A DNA stretch of 64,000 bases. It comes from Bin80 sp965215475 (GTDB lineage: Bacteria; Bacteroidota; Rhodothermia; Rhodothermales; Bin80). Location: positions 1,054,001-1,118,000 of the forward strand of contig OZ244061.1 in NCBI GenBank assembly GCA_965215475.1, read 5' to 3'. The notes below the pieces were generated by a model. It searched no databases. It was given only the letters and a program-made list of their open reading frames with translations, and had not been told where the DNA came from. Below are positions 36,194 to 44,852 of the stretch, piece after piece; position 1 is the first letter of the stretch, and each line of letters begins with the position of its first letter. The position numbers and the translations under genes are program-made.

Positions 36194-37470
36194 GGTTCTA
36201 TCACGAATCGTGTGGATAGAGATCCAGACCGCCACAAAAGAAGAGAATAGCAACTCTGAAATTTTCAAAGGTTCTATATCCTCTACCCATGGTTTTGATC
36301 TCTTGAATTTTTCCATTAATCCTCTCTGCTTTTGCATTGGACTGACGGTTCCATAATGCGTTGCAGACGCCATCAAAGTGATTCTTACACATGTCTGCAA
36401 CTTTCATGACTTCTTTGACACCAGCCTCGTTCACCTCGTCAAGCCATAAGTTGAGATACGCTTTCGCTTCTTTTAACGATGCACATTCAAAGATGGCTTT
36501 GAAATCTTCCCGCAACCGCCAAGCGACACTCACATTGAGGTTGGATTCCTTCACCACTTGGAAGATGTCTTCCTGTTTTTCCGTACGATTGTTTTCGTTT
36601 TTCAACAGTGCATATCGGCTCCCTTTGAGTTCTGGATGCTGTTTGACCTCCCGCCTTCTTACTTGATTGATGGCTGGATTGAGATACTGGATACAATGAA
36701 ACCGATCGTGAATCATGAGGGCATGGGGGAACACCTTTGCAACCGCTCCAATGAAGGCCTTCCACATATCCGTAGATATCGTCTCTATCTGATCCTTGAT
36801 TTGCCCTAAAAGGCATTCTAAGAGTTCTATCGTGCCTTTTTTCGTCCGTCCCGGTCCAATATCAATGACCACTCCACGATCCGAATCACTCACAATCGTT
36901 GCATAGGTATGCCCGCGCTTGAGAGCCTTTTCATCAATACTGATATGGTGAATTCCTGCCAGAGATCTGCGTGACTCTCCGCGTTCAACAGCACGGTGCA
37001 TAATACGATGGAGCTGGTTAAATCCGCACCGAAGAAGATCTGCTGTTTTGGTCTTAGTTGCTTTCAGCAGACGAATGGCAAAACATTCAAACGCATAGGT
37101 GACTCGACTGGATGGAGCCGCCCAAGGAATGGTGATCGTCTTCGGACCATTAGGAGTCAGTACACGGGGAATCCTACAGTGAAGAAAACACTTGAAATGA
37201 AAGAGATCCAGATGGCGCCATTGACGCTTCTTACGATGATCATACAACGTACCTGGTTCACCCGTATCTGGGCATACAAGATCCTTCCCCGAATGAGAAA
37301 TATAAAGATCCACTCGCCCCTTCTTCACATTGGTTTCCACATGATCAATACTCCAGCAAGAATCTAAATCTAACCACTGATGCATTGAATTTTTTAAATA
37401 AGTATCAAGCATGAAAAATAATTTTGGTGAAACCAAAATTAATCAATTCCATACAAATGGTGATAGAACC
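36194..37470 (-). mobile_element. ISL3-family insertion sequence, copy 2 (1277 bp)
   Basis: Inverted copy of the element at 8090-9372 with the same terminal repeats (GGTTCTATCAC) and its own 8-bp target duplication. It differs by a 6-bp deletion (a KATKNQTKTADLL stretch becomes KATKTKTADLL) and a few substitutions. It inserted upstream of the intact TonB receptor, about 130 bases from its start, so it could affect that operon. Confidence 0.93.
36201..37412 (-). CDS. ISL3-family transposase, copy 2
   Basis: 403 residues from ATG 37412. All catalytic segments of copy 1 are kept (HISIDEKALKRGHTY, TISTDMWKAFIG, AKAERINGKIQ). Differences include loss of two residues near position 128 and changes such as DRFHCIQYLNPAIN for DRLHLIQYLNQAIN. 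The frame is intact. Confidence 0.92.
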   Translation of the reverse strand: MLDTYLKNSMHQWLDLDSCWSIDHVETNVKKGRVDLYISHSGKDLVCPDTGEPGTLYDHRKKRQWRHLDLFHFKCFLHCRIPRVLTPNGPKTITIPWAAPSSRVTYAFECFAIRLLKATKTKTADLLRCGFNQLHRIMHRAVERGESRRSLAGIHHISIDEKALKRGHTYATIVSDSDRGVVIDIGPGRTKKGTIELLECLLGQIKDQIETISTDMWKAFIGAVAKVFPHALMIHDRFHCIQYLNPAINQVRRREVKQHPELKGSRYALLKNENNRTEKQEDIFQVVKESNLNVSVAWRLREDFKAIFECASLKEAKAYLNLWLDEVNEAGVKEVMKVADMCKNHFDGVCNALWNRQSNAKAERINGKIQEIKTMGRGYRTFENFRVAILFFCGGLDLYPHDS

Positions 37471-37478
37471 TCAAAAAT
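37471..37478. repeat. 8-bp target-site duplication, right side of ISL3 copy 2
   Basis: TCAAAAAT, identical to 36186-36193. Confidence 0.92.
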
Positions 37479-37597
37479 GTGATGTCCTTGCAAACTCGCG
37501 TTGGAATCGTCCAGTGTTGTAACTCGGAGTCGCAATATGTTTCCGCGTACAATCATGGTCTCAATCCAGGGCTATTGCATGAGTTTCCAATGGCACA

Positions 37598-39985
37598 ATG
37601 TGTGATGTGCCACATCTCTACTCAATGCGCAGCTTAGCCCTGATGTTTTTGCTTAGCGGATTAAGTCCGGCGGTATATATATATGCTCAGAGTCGTACCG
37701 TAAGTGGATATGTAGAAGATCGTCTCAGTGGCGAACGGATCCCTGATGTAGAGATCTATTTTCCTGATCTGGAACGTGGGACGATCACGAACCAGTACGG
37801 CTTTTACAGTTTCATCTCTACCTTCACACAGGTAAAGCTGCTTGTGTCTCATATCACCTATGAGCCACGGGAATTTAATCTCAATTTATTGCGGGATACT
37901 ACATTGAATATCACTCTTATGCCCCGAGAGATTAGTCTTGACGAGCTGGAAGTCGTTGTGTCTCCCAATCTAGAGGTGGAGAACGTACAAATGAGCCAAC
38001 ATAACATTGAGATTGCTCAAATAGAGACGTTACCAGTGCTTTTAGGAGAGCCAGATGTCCAGAAAGCACTACAGTTGCTTCCTGGGGTACAAGCAGGGCA
38101 GGAAGGAAGCAGTGGATTCTATGTTAGAGGTGGGAGGGCGGACCAAAACCTCATATTACTGGATGGGCTTCCTTTGTATAATCCTAGCCATCTGTTCGGA
38201 TTTTTCAGTGTATTTCCTACACAGGCCATGAAGAGTGTGAAACTTTTCAAAGGCGGATTTCCTGCGCGATACGGAGGACGCCTTTCATCGGTTGTGGACT
38301 ATACGATGAGGGAAGGTAATTTGAAACAATACCGAGGGCAGGCAGCTTTAGGCATTGTATCATCTCGGGTATTGATTGAAGGGCCGATCAAGGAGGAAAA
38401 GGCATCTTTTCTACTTTCTGGACGCCGAATGTTTATTGATCTGTTCTTAAGGCCATTCCAGAAGGGTAATTCAGAGCAGGATATTTTCTACTTCTACGAT
38501 CTTCACTTCAAGGCAAATTATATTGCATCTGGACGGAATCGATTCTATCTGAGTGCCTACGCTGGACGAGATCTTTTTGAGAACCGATATGATTCCGAGA
38601 AGAATCAACTAAACGTTAGCAAATTCATTCCCGACAGGTCGGAGACAGGTACAAGTTGGGGGAATCGCCTGCTGGCACTTAGATGGAATCATATTATTGG
38701 TGATCGGACGTTCGTTAATGTTCTGGCAGGTATGACCTCGTATCATTATGCACTGGAACAACATAGAACCAGATCACAACCGAAGACGGACGAGCCAATC
38801 AGGGTATCGGAAGACAGCTGGGATTCGGCAATTTTGGACCGTATTGTTAAAGTCGATGCAGAACACAATGCAGGACCCCGACATTACCTACGCTTTGGAT
38901 TAGAGGGAATCTGGCACCGTATTCAACCGGGCCGAACCCAACGTCAGACCGAAACAGAAAGCGAGGGAAAAGAAACCATGGAAAGGCAGTTCCCCACAGA
39001 CTATCTTGAGTCCAAAACGATTGCCGCCTACGTTGAAGATGAAGTCTATCTGAGCCGTCGATTTCAAATCAACATCGGCCTTCGGGCTTCAGGTTATTTG
39101 GTTGATGGGGGACCATATTGGTCTATTGAACCCCGAGTGAGTGCGAACCTGCGACTTTCGGAACACTTTGCTGCAAAGGTGTCTGGAGTGATGATGCAAC
39201 AGTATATTCATCTGTTAACACAAGGTGGGGCTCGGCTTCCTAATGATTTATGGGTCCCAAGCACGGAGTTAATCAATCCGCAAAGCGGTCAACAGATAGC
39301 GGTGGGATTGGTGTGGAGCGCACCGAATGGTCGTTATGAGTTATCTCTGGAGACTTACTGGCGCCGTATGCAAAAACTTCTTGAGTACGAGACGAATGCG
39401 AATATCCGGGCTTCTGCCGTTCTGAATTGGGCCGACTTAGTTGAAGATGGGAATGGTGAAGCGGCTGGACTGGAAATATTCGCCCAAAAGAAGACAGGAA
39501 GATGGACCGGCTGGTTTGGCTATACATTGGGAAAGGCTACTCGAAAATTCAAAAACCTGAACGAGGGACATTCTTTCCCAGATGGGTTTGATCGCCGACA
39601 TGATATTTCAATTGTAAGCCGATATCATATCACAAACCAAGTTGAATTTTCGGCAACCTGGGTGTACGGGAGCGGTTACCCTTTGTGGCTTCCGATTGGC
39701 CAATATTCGATTCGCCCGGTTATCGTGGTAGATTTTGGTCCATTGAATAATTCCCGCGCTCCAGATCACCATCGATTAGATGTGGGATTTCATTTCGAAA
39801 AGACTCTGTCATGGGCGACACGTACATTTTCCCTCGGGTTGTATAACGTGTACGGACGGAAGAATCCATTTTACGTTTACGCTTACAGCAATATTGATGA
39901 ATACTTTTACAGACGCCCCCCACAAGTGACAAAGGTGTCCTTGTTCCAATGGATTCCATCTTTGTCGTATCAACTGGAATTCTGA
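37598..39985 (+). CDS. TonB-dependent receptor with carboxypeptidase-like N domain (intact paralogue)
   Basis: 795 residues. ATG 37625 (MRSLALMFLLSGLSPAVYIY) gives the cleanest signal peptide and is an alternative start. Next come a carboxypeptidase-regulatory-like domain (TVSGYVEDRLSGERIPDVEI to DTTLNITLMP), the plug (IETLPVLLGEPDVQKALQLL, FYVRGGRADQNLILLDGLPL, LFKGGFPARYGGRLSSVV) and a 22-strand-type barrel ending VSLFQWIPSLSYQLEF. It sits in the outer membrane and imports an unknown ligand with TonB energy. It forms a pair with the DUF4249 gene 2 bases downstream. It is the same family, domain order and partner as the broken pair at 4.8-9.4 kb, with many identical plug segments. Confidence 0.92.
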   Translation: MCDVPHLYSMRSLALMFLLSGLSPAVYIYAQSRTVSGYVEDRLSGERIPDVEIYFPDLERGTITNQYGFYSFISTFTQVKLLVSHITYEPREFNLNLLRDTTLNITLMPREISLDELEVVVSPNLEVENVQMSQHNIEIAQIETLPVLLGEPDVQKALQLLPGVQAGQEGSSGFYVRGGRADQNLILLDGLPLYNPSHLFGFFSVFPTQAMKSVKLFKGGFPARYGGRLSSVVDYTMREGNLKQYRGQAALGIVSSRVLIEGPIKEEKASFLLSGRRMFIDLFLRPFQKGNSEQDIFYFYDLHFKANYIASGRNRFYLSAYAGRDLFENRYDSEKNQLNVSKFIPDRSETGTSWGNRLLALRWNHIIGDRTFVNVLAGMTSYHYALEQHRTRSQPKTDEPIRVSEDSWDSAILDRIVKVDAEHNAGPRHYLRFGLEGIWHRIQPGRTQRQTETESEGKETMERQFPTDYLESKTIAAYVEDEVYLSRRFQINIGLRASGYLVDGGPYWSIEPRVSANLRLSEHFAAKVSGVMMQQYIHLLTQGGARLPNDLWVPSTELINPQSGQQIAVGLVWSAPNGRYELSLETYWRRMQKLLEYETNANIRASAVLNWADLVEDGNGEAAGLEIFAQKKTGRWTGWFGYTLGKATRKFKNLNEGHSFPDGFDRRHDISIVSRYHITNQVEFSATWVYGSGYPLWLPIGQYSIRPVIVVDFGPLNNSRAPDHHRLDVGFHFEKTLSWATRTFSLGLYNVYGRKNPFYVYAYSNIDEYFYRRPPQVTKVSLFQWIPSLSYQLEF

Positions 39986-39987
39986 TC

Positions 39988-41001
39988 ATGCCTTTGCGAA
40001 GCAGCCTGATATTTCTCATAGTGCTTTTTGCCTGTGAGACTGCCATAGACATTAATATTTCAGGGGATTATACGCCGGTCTTGGTTGTAGGCGGTGAGTT
40101 TAATCCAGACAGTATTTGGTCCGTTGAGATCAGTAAAAGTCTTCCACTAGGTAGTTCAATAAACCCGTCAGAATTATTCATTCAGGATGCAACCGTAAAG
40201 ATATTAGGGGAATATGGGCAGGTAGAAACGTTAGTGCATACAGGAAACGGCGTTTTTCGATCGCAACGGGGCACGCGTCCGGCAATACGTGAGGTATACA
40301 AGTTGGATGTAGCGTCACTTGGCTTTGAAAGTGTTTACTCCACATCTCATTCTCCCGGACTCGAGTCTGCTATATTAGATATTCGAGCCGTGGATACCGA
40401 ACGTCCTGATGAGCCCCTATACCGATTGCGATTTAGCGTGACAGATCTTCCGGGAAAGTCCTATTATCGGGTGTGGATAGATCAGGTGATTCTTTCCTGC
40501 TTCCGTGAGGGGTTTACGCGTCGATCTGATGAACCGGGAGGAGTTCCTGCTTATCACAAAATGCAGTTTGAGAGCCCCGAACCATCCTTCTATCACGATG
40601 CATCTACACTGGATGAACTTCCCAATGCACTCAATCAATGGAATGGTGCGTTCTGGACCCCTTATTTCTCAGACCGGCTCTTTGAAGATGATGTGCGCGA
40701 GTTTGAGATTTTTATCCGGCCATTCATTTCTGAAGTCGAACCGGTAATGCGATTTAGACTGGTAGTATCCAGCCTAAATGAAGAACTGGTATTGCATAAA
40801 CGATCCTTTATCCTACAGGATGAATATCTATTTGGAAGCGATCCGATTTTAGGAAATCCGATCAATATTTATTCCAATATAGAAGGAGGCTTGGGGATCT
40901 TTTCCGGGTACAAAAGCAACTCGTATCGTATTGATGTCGACGGAAATGAATGGACAGAAAGTGAGATAGGACTCGGAGAAACGCTTCCGCCGTGTAACTG
41001 A
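39988..41001 (+). CDS. DUF4249-family outer-membrane lipoprotein (partner of the receptor)
   Basis: 337 residues from ATG 39988, MPLRSSLIFLIVLFAC, with the lipobox Cys at residue 16; an earlier in-frame ATG at 39949 lies inside the receptor gene and would spoil the signal. The body matches the 4.8-kb paralogue (VLVVGGEFNPDSIWSVEISK here against IVVNSVFTPDSVWTVYLQQS there) and ends GIFSGYKSNSYRIDVDG. Probably the surface ligand-binding partner of the receptor. Confidence 0.87.
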   Translation: MPLRSSLIFLIVLFACETAIDINISGDYTPVLVVGGEFNPDSIWSVEISKSLPLGSSINPSELFIQDATVKILGEYGQVETLVHTGNGVFRSQRGTRPAIREVYKLDVASLGFESVYSTSHSPGLESAILDIRAVDTERPDEPLYRLRFSVTDLPGKSYYRVWIDQVILSCFREGFTRRSDEPGGVPAYHKMQFESPEPSFYHDASTLDELPNALNQWNGAFWTPYFSDRLFEDDVREFEIFIRPFISEVEPVMRFRLVVSSLNEELVLHKRSFILQDEYLFGSDPILGNPINIYSNIEGGLGIFSGYKSNSYRIDVDGNEWTESEIGLGETLPPCN

Positions 41002-41019
41002 CGATGTAACCATTGCACG

Positions 41020-41407
41020 ATTGATCGGGCGGGCAATCCGATTGCGGGCTTCCCCGCACGCAGCGGAAATCTGGTAGCTGGTAGTGACTTACGAGTACGC
41101 AGGCCTCACGTTTCGGGCCGATGCGCGTCTGGCAGGAGTGCAGTACGTGGACAATGGTGGTGGGTGCACTGCTCACGGTGTCGAGCAGGACAACCTGAAG
41201 GTAGACCCCTATACCCTAGTGTCTACGACCGTGCAGTGGGAATTCAGTGATCGGTCTGTGCTCAGTGGGGTGATGCTCTCCCTCGATGTGAACAATATCT
41301 TGGACTCAAAAGTGCTTCTTTATGGAAACGCGGGATTTGGAGCTCCACAGTTCTTTCCAGCGGCAACCCGCCATGTCTTTTTGAGAGCGCAGTATAGGTT
41401 GTGGTGA
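41020..41407 (+). pseudogene. C-terminal fragment of another TonB-dependent receptor
   Basis: A frame with IDRAGNPIAGFPARSGNL shifts near 41085 into VTYEYAGLTFRADARLAGV followed by QYVDN, then reaches LSLDVNNILDSKVLLYGNAG and a terminal VFLRAQYRLW stop. This is the last part of a TonB-receptor barrel of a different subtype from its neighbour (no plug, no signal, one internal frameshift). It is a relic right after the DUF4249 gene. Confidence 0.75.
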
Positions 41408-41834
41408 GAACCGGTTACAACCCAACGAATCACATTTAATATAAGTGTGACAAAGGGTATGTCACATTTATAGCGAGTCATTTGGGAATTGATCCTTGAT
41501 AGGTCAAGCCATTCACTCAACAGTTCCCACTCACCAAATCCGTTGATTTGCAACTCTTGCCAGTGAAGTCAAGATGGCTAGAGTATAAGTCCAGAGGCGA
41601 TTCTCTCTCGCCGATGTGAAAATAGGGCATGACGGGAATATAGTGTACTGTCCTTTTCTTGCGGATTAGCTAGCAATTGAAAGACAATTGACTTCACAAA
41701 AAACTCACGAATTATTCCCCCAATTAGTAGAACGATCTTGACTTCGGCGGTCACCTCGCGCACAGGGGCACTGGAGCGGGATTTCTGGAAAAAGTGAACA
41801 CCACAGGCGGCCCTTCTGGGAAGGGGGGCAGGGA
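41408..41834. other. Stretch without recognisable gene
   Basis: About 430 bases between the receptor fragment and an IS1634-type remnant. No sustained frame or RNA gene seen; it probably includes the end of the decayed transposase element on its right. Confidence 0.45.
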
Positions 41835-42158
41835 ATTCTCCAATGTGAGGGGGCCGGTTAGGCGGTCGATCCCGGTTTGAAGAAGACAGTCTGTTGCGGG
41901 AGCTTTTGACCGACGGCATGATAGAGCGAATCGCTTCGTCTCTGGCTTTGGAGGGCAGAAGATATTCTGCGTCGGTGCCGCGATCGCGAATGAGCGAGGC
42001 CTGCACCTGGCTGAGTTCGGCCAGGATCTGTCTCTCGCTCAGTCGTTGTTTTGCACCGAAGAGGGTATTGTACCGGTGGCGTAGAATGCGTAGCAACGCA
42101 AAGGCCGCAAAACAAATGGCCACATGTGCACGCACCCGCCGCTCCATCCAGTGAAACA
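41835..42158 (-). pseudogene. IS1634-type transposase C-terminal remnant
   Basis: Minus-strand translation gives FHWMERRVRAHVAICFAAFA, then LLRILRHRY and a helix ERQILAELSQVQASLIRDRG, then EYLLPSKARDEA. This pattern (W...RR.RAH..I.F.AF.L, followed by an L...E.S helix) is the C-terminus of IS1634-family transposases. The upstream part is replaced at about 42158 by plus-strand sequence of another element, so the two are fused relics. Confidence 0.65.
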
Positions 42159-43359
42159 TGGGCCGATATGGAGGACGCCCGGAAGCGCATCGTGCGAGTC
42201 TTGCGCGGAGTTTTCTCGCGAAGATGGTCTTGAATCTCCAGACAATGTCGGCGCTCCGAGAGCGGTGGTGGACCGATTCGGTCCATTTGTGGCTGGCCCA
42301 GTGACCTGGCCGTGCCCAGTGCATCCGCGTTTTCGCGTGCGTTTGCAAAGAGTCAGCTCCCGAACCGAATTCATGAGGCCTGGATTGCAGAAGGGTATGA
42401 CGGAGAGTTGGTGGGACCTATTTCTCGGAATCCCACGGCGATGGAGGCCCGAGAGAAACCGGTTCCAAAGAAGGAAACTCCTGCCCCTGCCCCGAAAAAG
42501 CGCGGACGTCCGAAACAGAGAGAAGCACGGCCCAAGGAACTTCATCGTATGGAAAAACAGCGATGGACGTAGACGAAATGCTGAAGGATCTTCCGAAGGA
42601 CTGTACGGTGGGATGCAAAGGGGCATACCACGAAATGGATTGGATATAAGCTCCACATGGATACCGCCGATGGTGGGATTCCTATCCGTTGTATGGTAAC
42701 GTCTGCGTCCATGCATGATCGTCAGGCAGCCATTCCGCTGTCTCGAATCACCGAGCAACGGGTCGCGTATCTGTATGATCTCATGGACCGCGCCTATGAT
42801 GCAGAGGCTCAGAGAGCCGAGCCGCGGGACGGGTTCCCATCATTGACAAGAATCCGCGCAATCAAAAAGCGGCGCATGACCGGGAGCTCAAGGCACGGCG
42901 GCACGCACATTTCGTTCCTGCGGAGCGGGCACGTTACAAAGAGCGATCTACCGTAGAGCGGGCGTTTGGACGGTGGAAGGATGAGTTGGTGCATGCAATC
43001 TTCGAGTGCGTGGACATGAGAAGGTACTGTGCCACCTGATGTTTGGCGTGGTGGTGCTCACGGTAGACCAAATGCTCCGATGGATCCAGTAAACGGGGTC
43101 AATCTGCGTTGAAGAATCAAAATTTGGGGTTCTGAAATCAGAGACTCGTAGGATTGGTGTGAGGAATCGGTACGAATGATGCCCCCAAACCGGTGAAATG
43201 AAGGCTCATGTTCTACGAAACTCGAAAAAGACAGGACTCCCAAGGAAACTGATCAAAAATCTTCCCTTTTTGGGGAACAAAACAGGGCCTGAAGAACAAA
43301 CGGTATCCTTTTCTTTTGTCTCTCAAGTTTTTCGAGCCCAGAGGTTTTGCAAGAGGCTC
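42159..43359 (+). mobile_element. Truncated copy B of the IS4/IS5-type element
   Basis: From GGCCGATATGGAGGACGCCC onward this follows copy A (34818 onward) closely to the right terminal repeat GCAAGAGGCTC ending at 43359, but the left 390 bp including the terminal repeat and the transposase N-terminus are gone. It shares both frameshifts of copy A and has further damage: small insertions and deletions near 42265-42330 and 42610-42630, and loss of one T near 42985 that breaks the last frame. The transposase is dead and the element cannot move by itself. Confidence 0.82.
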
Positions 43360-43428
43360 TAAGTACACTTTTTTATTAAAATCCGTATACTTTGCTTATA
43401 GCTACGCTAACCAACAAAACAAATAACA

Positions 43429-43743
43429 ATGGTGCATACTTTTTCTATACCTGTTTTGGCTCATAAAGACGGTACCCTAGCTGTTGTTGATAGTGACATT
43501 AAAGGGTTGATTCTTGAAGTAAACTCAATTAAGGAATTATTAGAGGAACTTCCAAGAATTGCATCTAGGTTGCTACAATTAAACCATGGTTTAACTGAAG
43601 AAGAAATTCCGCAAGTTGAACTGTCGTTTGAGATTGTGCCATTTGTTGAAAAAACGGATAAGATTAAATCTAACCATCTGCATTCGCTACCAACAGTATC
43701 ATGGAGGAATATGAATTATTTTCCCTCTTTGCAATATGCGTAA
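43429..43743 (+). CDS. hicB: HicB-like antitoxin
   Basis: 104 residues: MVHTFSIPVLAHKDGTLAVV, a degenerate RNase H-like HicB fold (DUF1902-like), with LRELP-type helix KELLEELPRIASRLLQ and a C-terminal tail without an obvious HTH. HicB antitoxins bind and neutralise HicA mRNA interferases. A hicA-like gene follows after 3 bases but is frameshifted. An AT-rich promoter with TATACT lies upstream near 43390. The antitoxin appears intact. Confidence 0.7.
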   Translation: MVHTFSIPVLAHKDGTLAVVDSDIKGLILEVNSIKELLEELPRIASRLLQLNHGLTEEEIPQVELSFEIVPFVEKTDKIKSNHLHSLPTVSWRNMNYFPSLQYA

Positions 43744-43746
43744 CTA

Positions 43747-43937
43747 ATGGCAGGATATGAACGAAAGATCCATAAGTTACTCAAGGAGCATGGATTCAAA
43801 AAGAACGCAATCCACCTGGGAGTCATGTAATATGGAGTAATGATGACAAATTAGCAGTCTCTGTGCCAGCAAAGATTAAATCACGCCATACGGCAAATGG
43901 AATACTGAAACAGGCTGGAATCAAGTATAAAATATAG
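43747..43937 (+). pseudogene. hicA: HicA-type mRNA interferase toxin, frameshifted by one base
   Basis: ATG 43747 gives MAGYERKIHKLLKEHGFKKN and then a wrong frame to a stop at codon 28. Two bases on, the frame KERNPPGSHVIWSNDD, with the toxin's conserved Gly-Ser-His, continues through KLAVSVPAKIKSRHTANGIL to KYKI and a stop at 43937. Restoring one A in the A5 run near 43798 gives a complete HicA of 63 residues. So a single A deletion seems to have inactivated the toxin while hicB remained. Confidence 0.78.
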
Positions 43938-44056
43938 GATCCATCTTCCTAATTCCGTGGGTACACACGTATATGATACTCTTCCTTTTGGGACCAATTT
44001 CCTTTATTTCGGTACCCCCTCTACCCTCTTCCTCTCGCGCGCCAATAACTCAGAAC

Positions 44057-44782
44057 TTAACAAGAAGGAGAATCTTGTGGGACAATTTCAGAAGCAATTG
44101 CTGCGGTGTATTGCGGAGTACTCAGATCCTGAAGCTGCCAATACGTAACAGGATCATCCAGAGATTGAAAGATTCCCTTTGGAGCGCCATGGCGGATGTT
44201 ACGGGGGAGTTCAATCTTCGTGAGATCCATGGATAATCCAGTTCCAAGCCCTTTGAGGAGTGCTTCTTTCAGAGTCCAATACCTAAAGAACAATCTCGCT
44301 TTGTTTGCCCCCTTCGCCGATTGAATCTCCGTCCGCTCATTCGGACCAAAAACCATCTCGGAGATCCCGTCAAAATCTCTCTTTCGTAAACCTGTTTCTA
44401 TATCTACTCCAACTCGAACGCCCTCGGCTATCGTAATCAGTCCATGAGGATAGCTATGACTCACATTAAATCGAATAGGCACGGGATTTCCATTGCATAA
44501 TGCGTACGGTTTGCCACGATCTGCAACCTCAATAGTGAGCTCAGAATTATGACATCCAAGTTGCTGACATAGCAGGTAACGAAGGGTTGAACGGCACCGC
44601 GCAAATTCCCTTCTCGCTCGATCAACTTTGTACCTCTGCCACCGGTTCTGCTCTTTATCGTGAAGCCAGCTGACAGCGTGCCGATCATGATCGTCATCCG
44701 GAGCTAAATCAATGTGAACCACATCCACCTTGCCCATTCGGCAAACTGGGCGAATCCATGATTGAATCATTTTAACCTGCAT
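44057..44782 (-). CDS. 4'-phosphopantetheinyl transferase (Sfp type)
   Basis: 241 residues; ATG 44770 or 44737 are possible later starts. It has the family motifs RFNVSHSYPHGLITIA, VGVDIETGLR and the WTLKEALLKGLGTGLSMD segment, with the Mg-binding Asp/Glu residues in place. It transfers phosphopantetheine from CoA to carrier proteins of fatty-acid, polyketide or peptide synthases. It is the last gene of a minus-strand run behind pyrD (70 bases). Confidence 0.9.
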   Translation of the reverse strand: MQVKMIQSWIRPVCRMGKVDVVHIDLAPDDDHDRHAVSWLHDKEQNRWQRYKVDRARREFARCRSTLRYLLCQQLGCHNSELTIEVADRGKPYALCNGNPVPIRFNVSHSYPHGLITIAEGVRVGVDIETGLRKRDFDGISEMVFGPNERTEIQSAKGANKARLFFRYWTLKEALLKGLGTGLSMDLTKIELPRNIRHGAPKGIFQSLDDPVTYWQLQDLSTPQYTAAIASEIVPQDSPSC

Positions 44783-44852
44783 GGAAAATAGCTACCCTTG
44801 CATAGCCTCCCCGAACGAAATCATCAACTCATCGGGCACGGGAACGCGTTGA

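Noticed and set aside
36391..36816. Long frames on both strands inside the ISL3 copies
   Set aside because: They recur in both copies only because the transposase does; no independent support.
43957..44236. Small plus-strand frames over the end of the phosphopantetheinyl transferase gene
   Set aside because: Overlap the supported minus-strand gene and show no conserved pattern.
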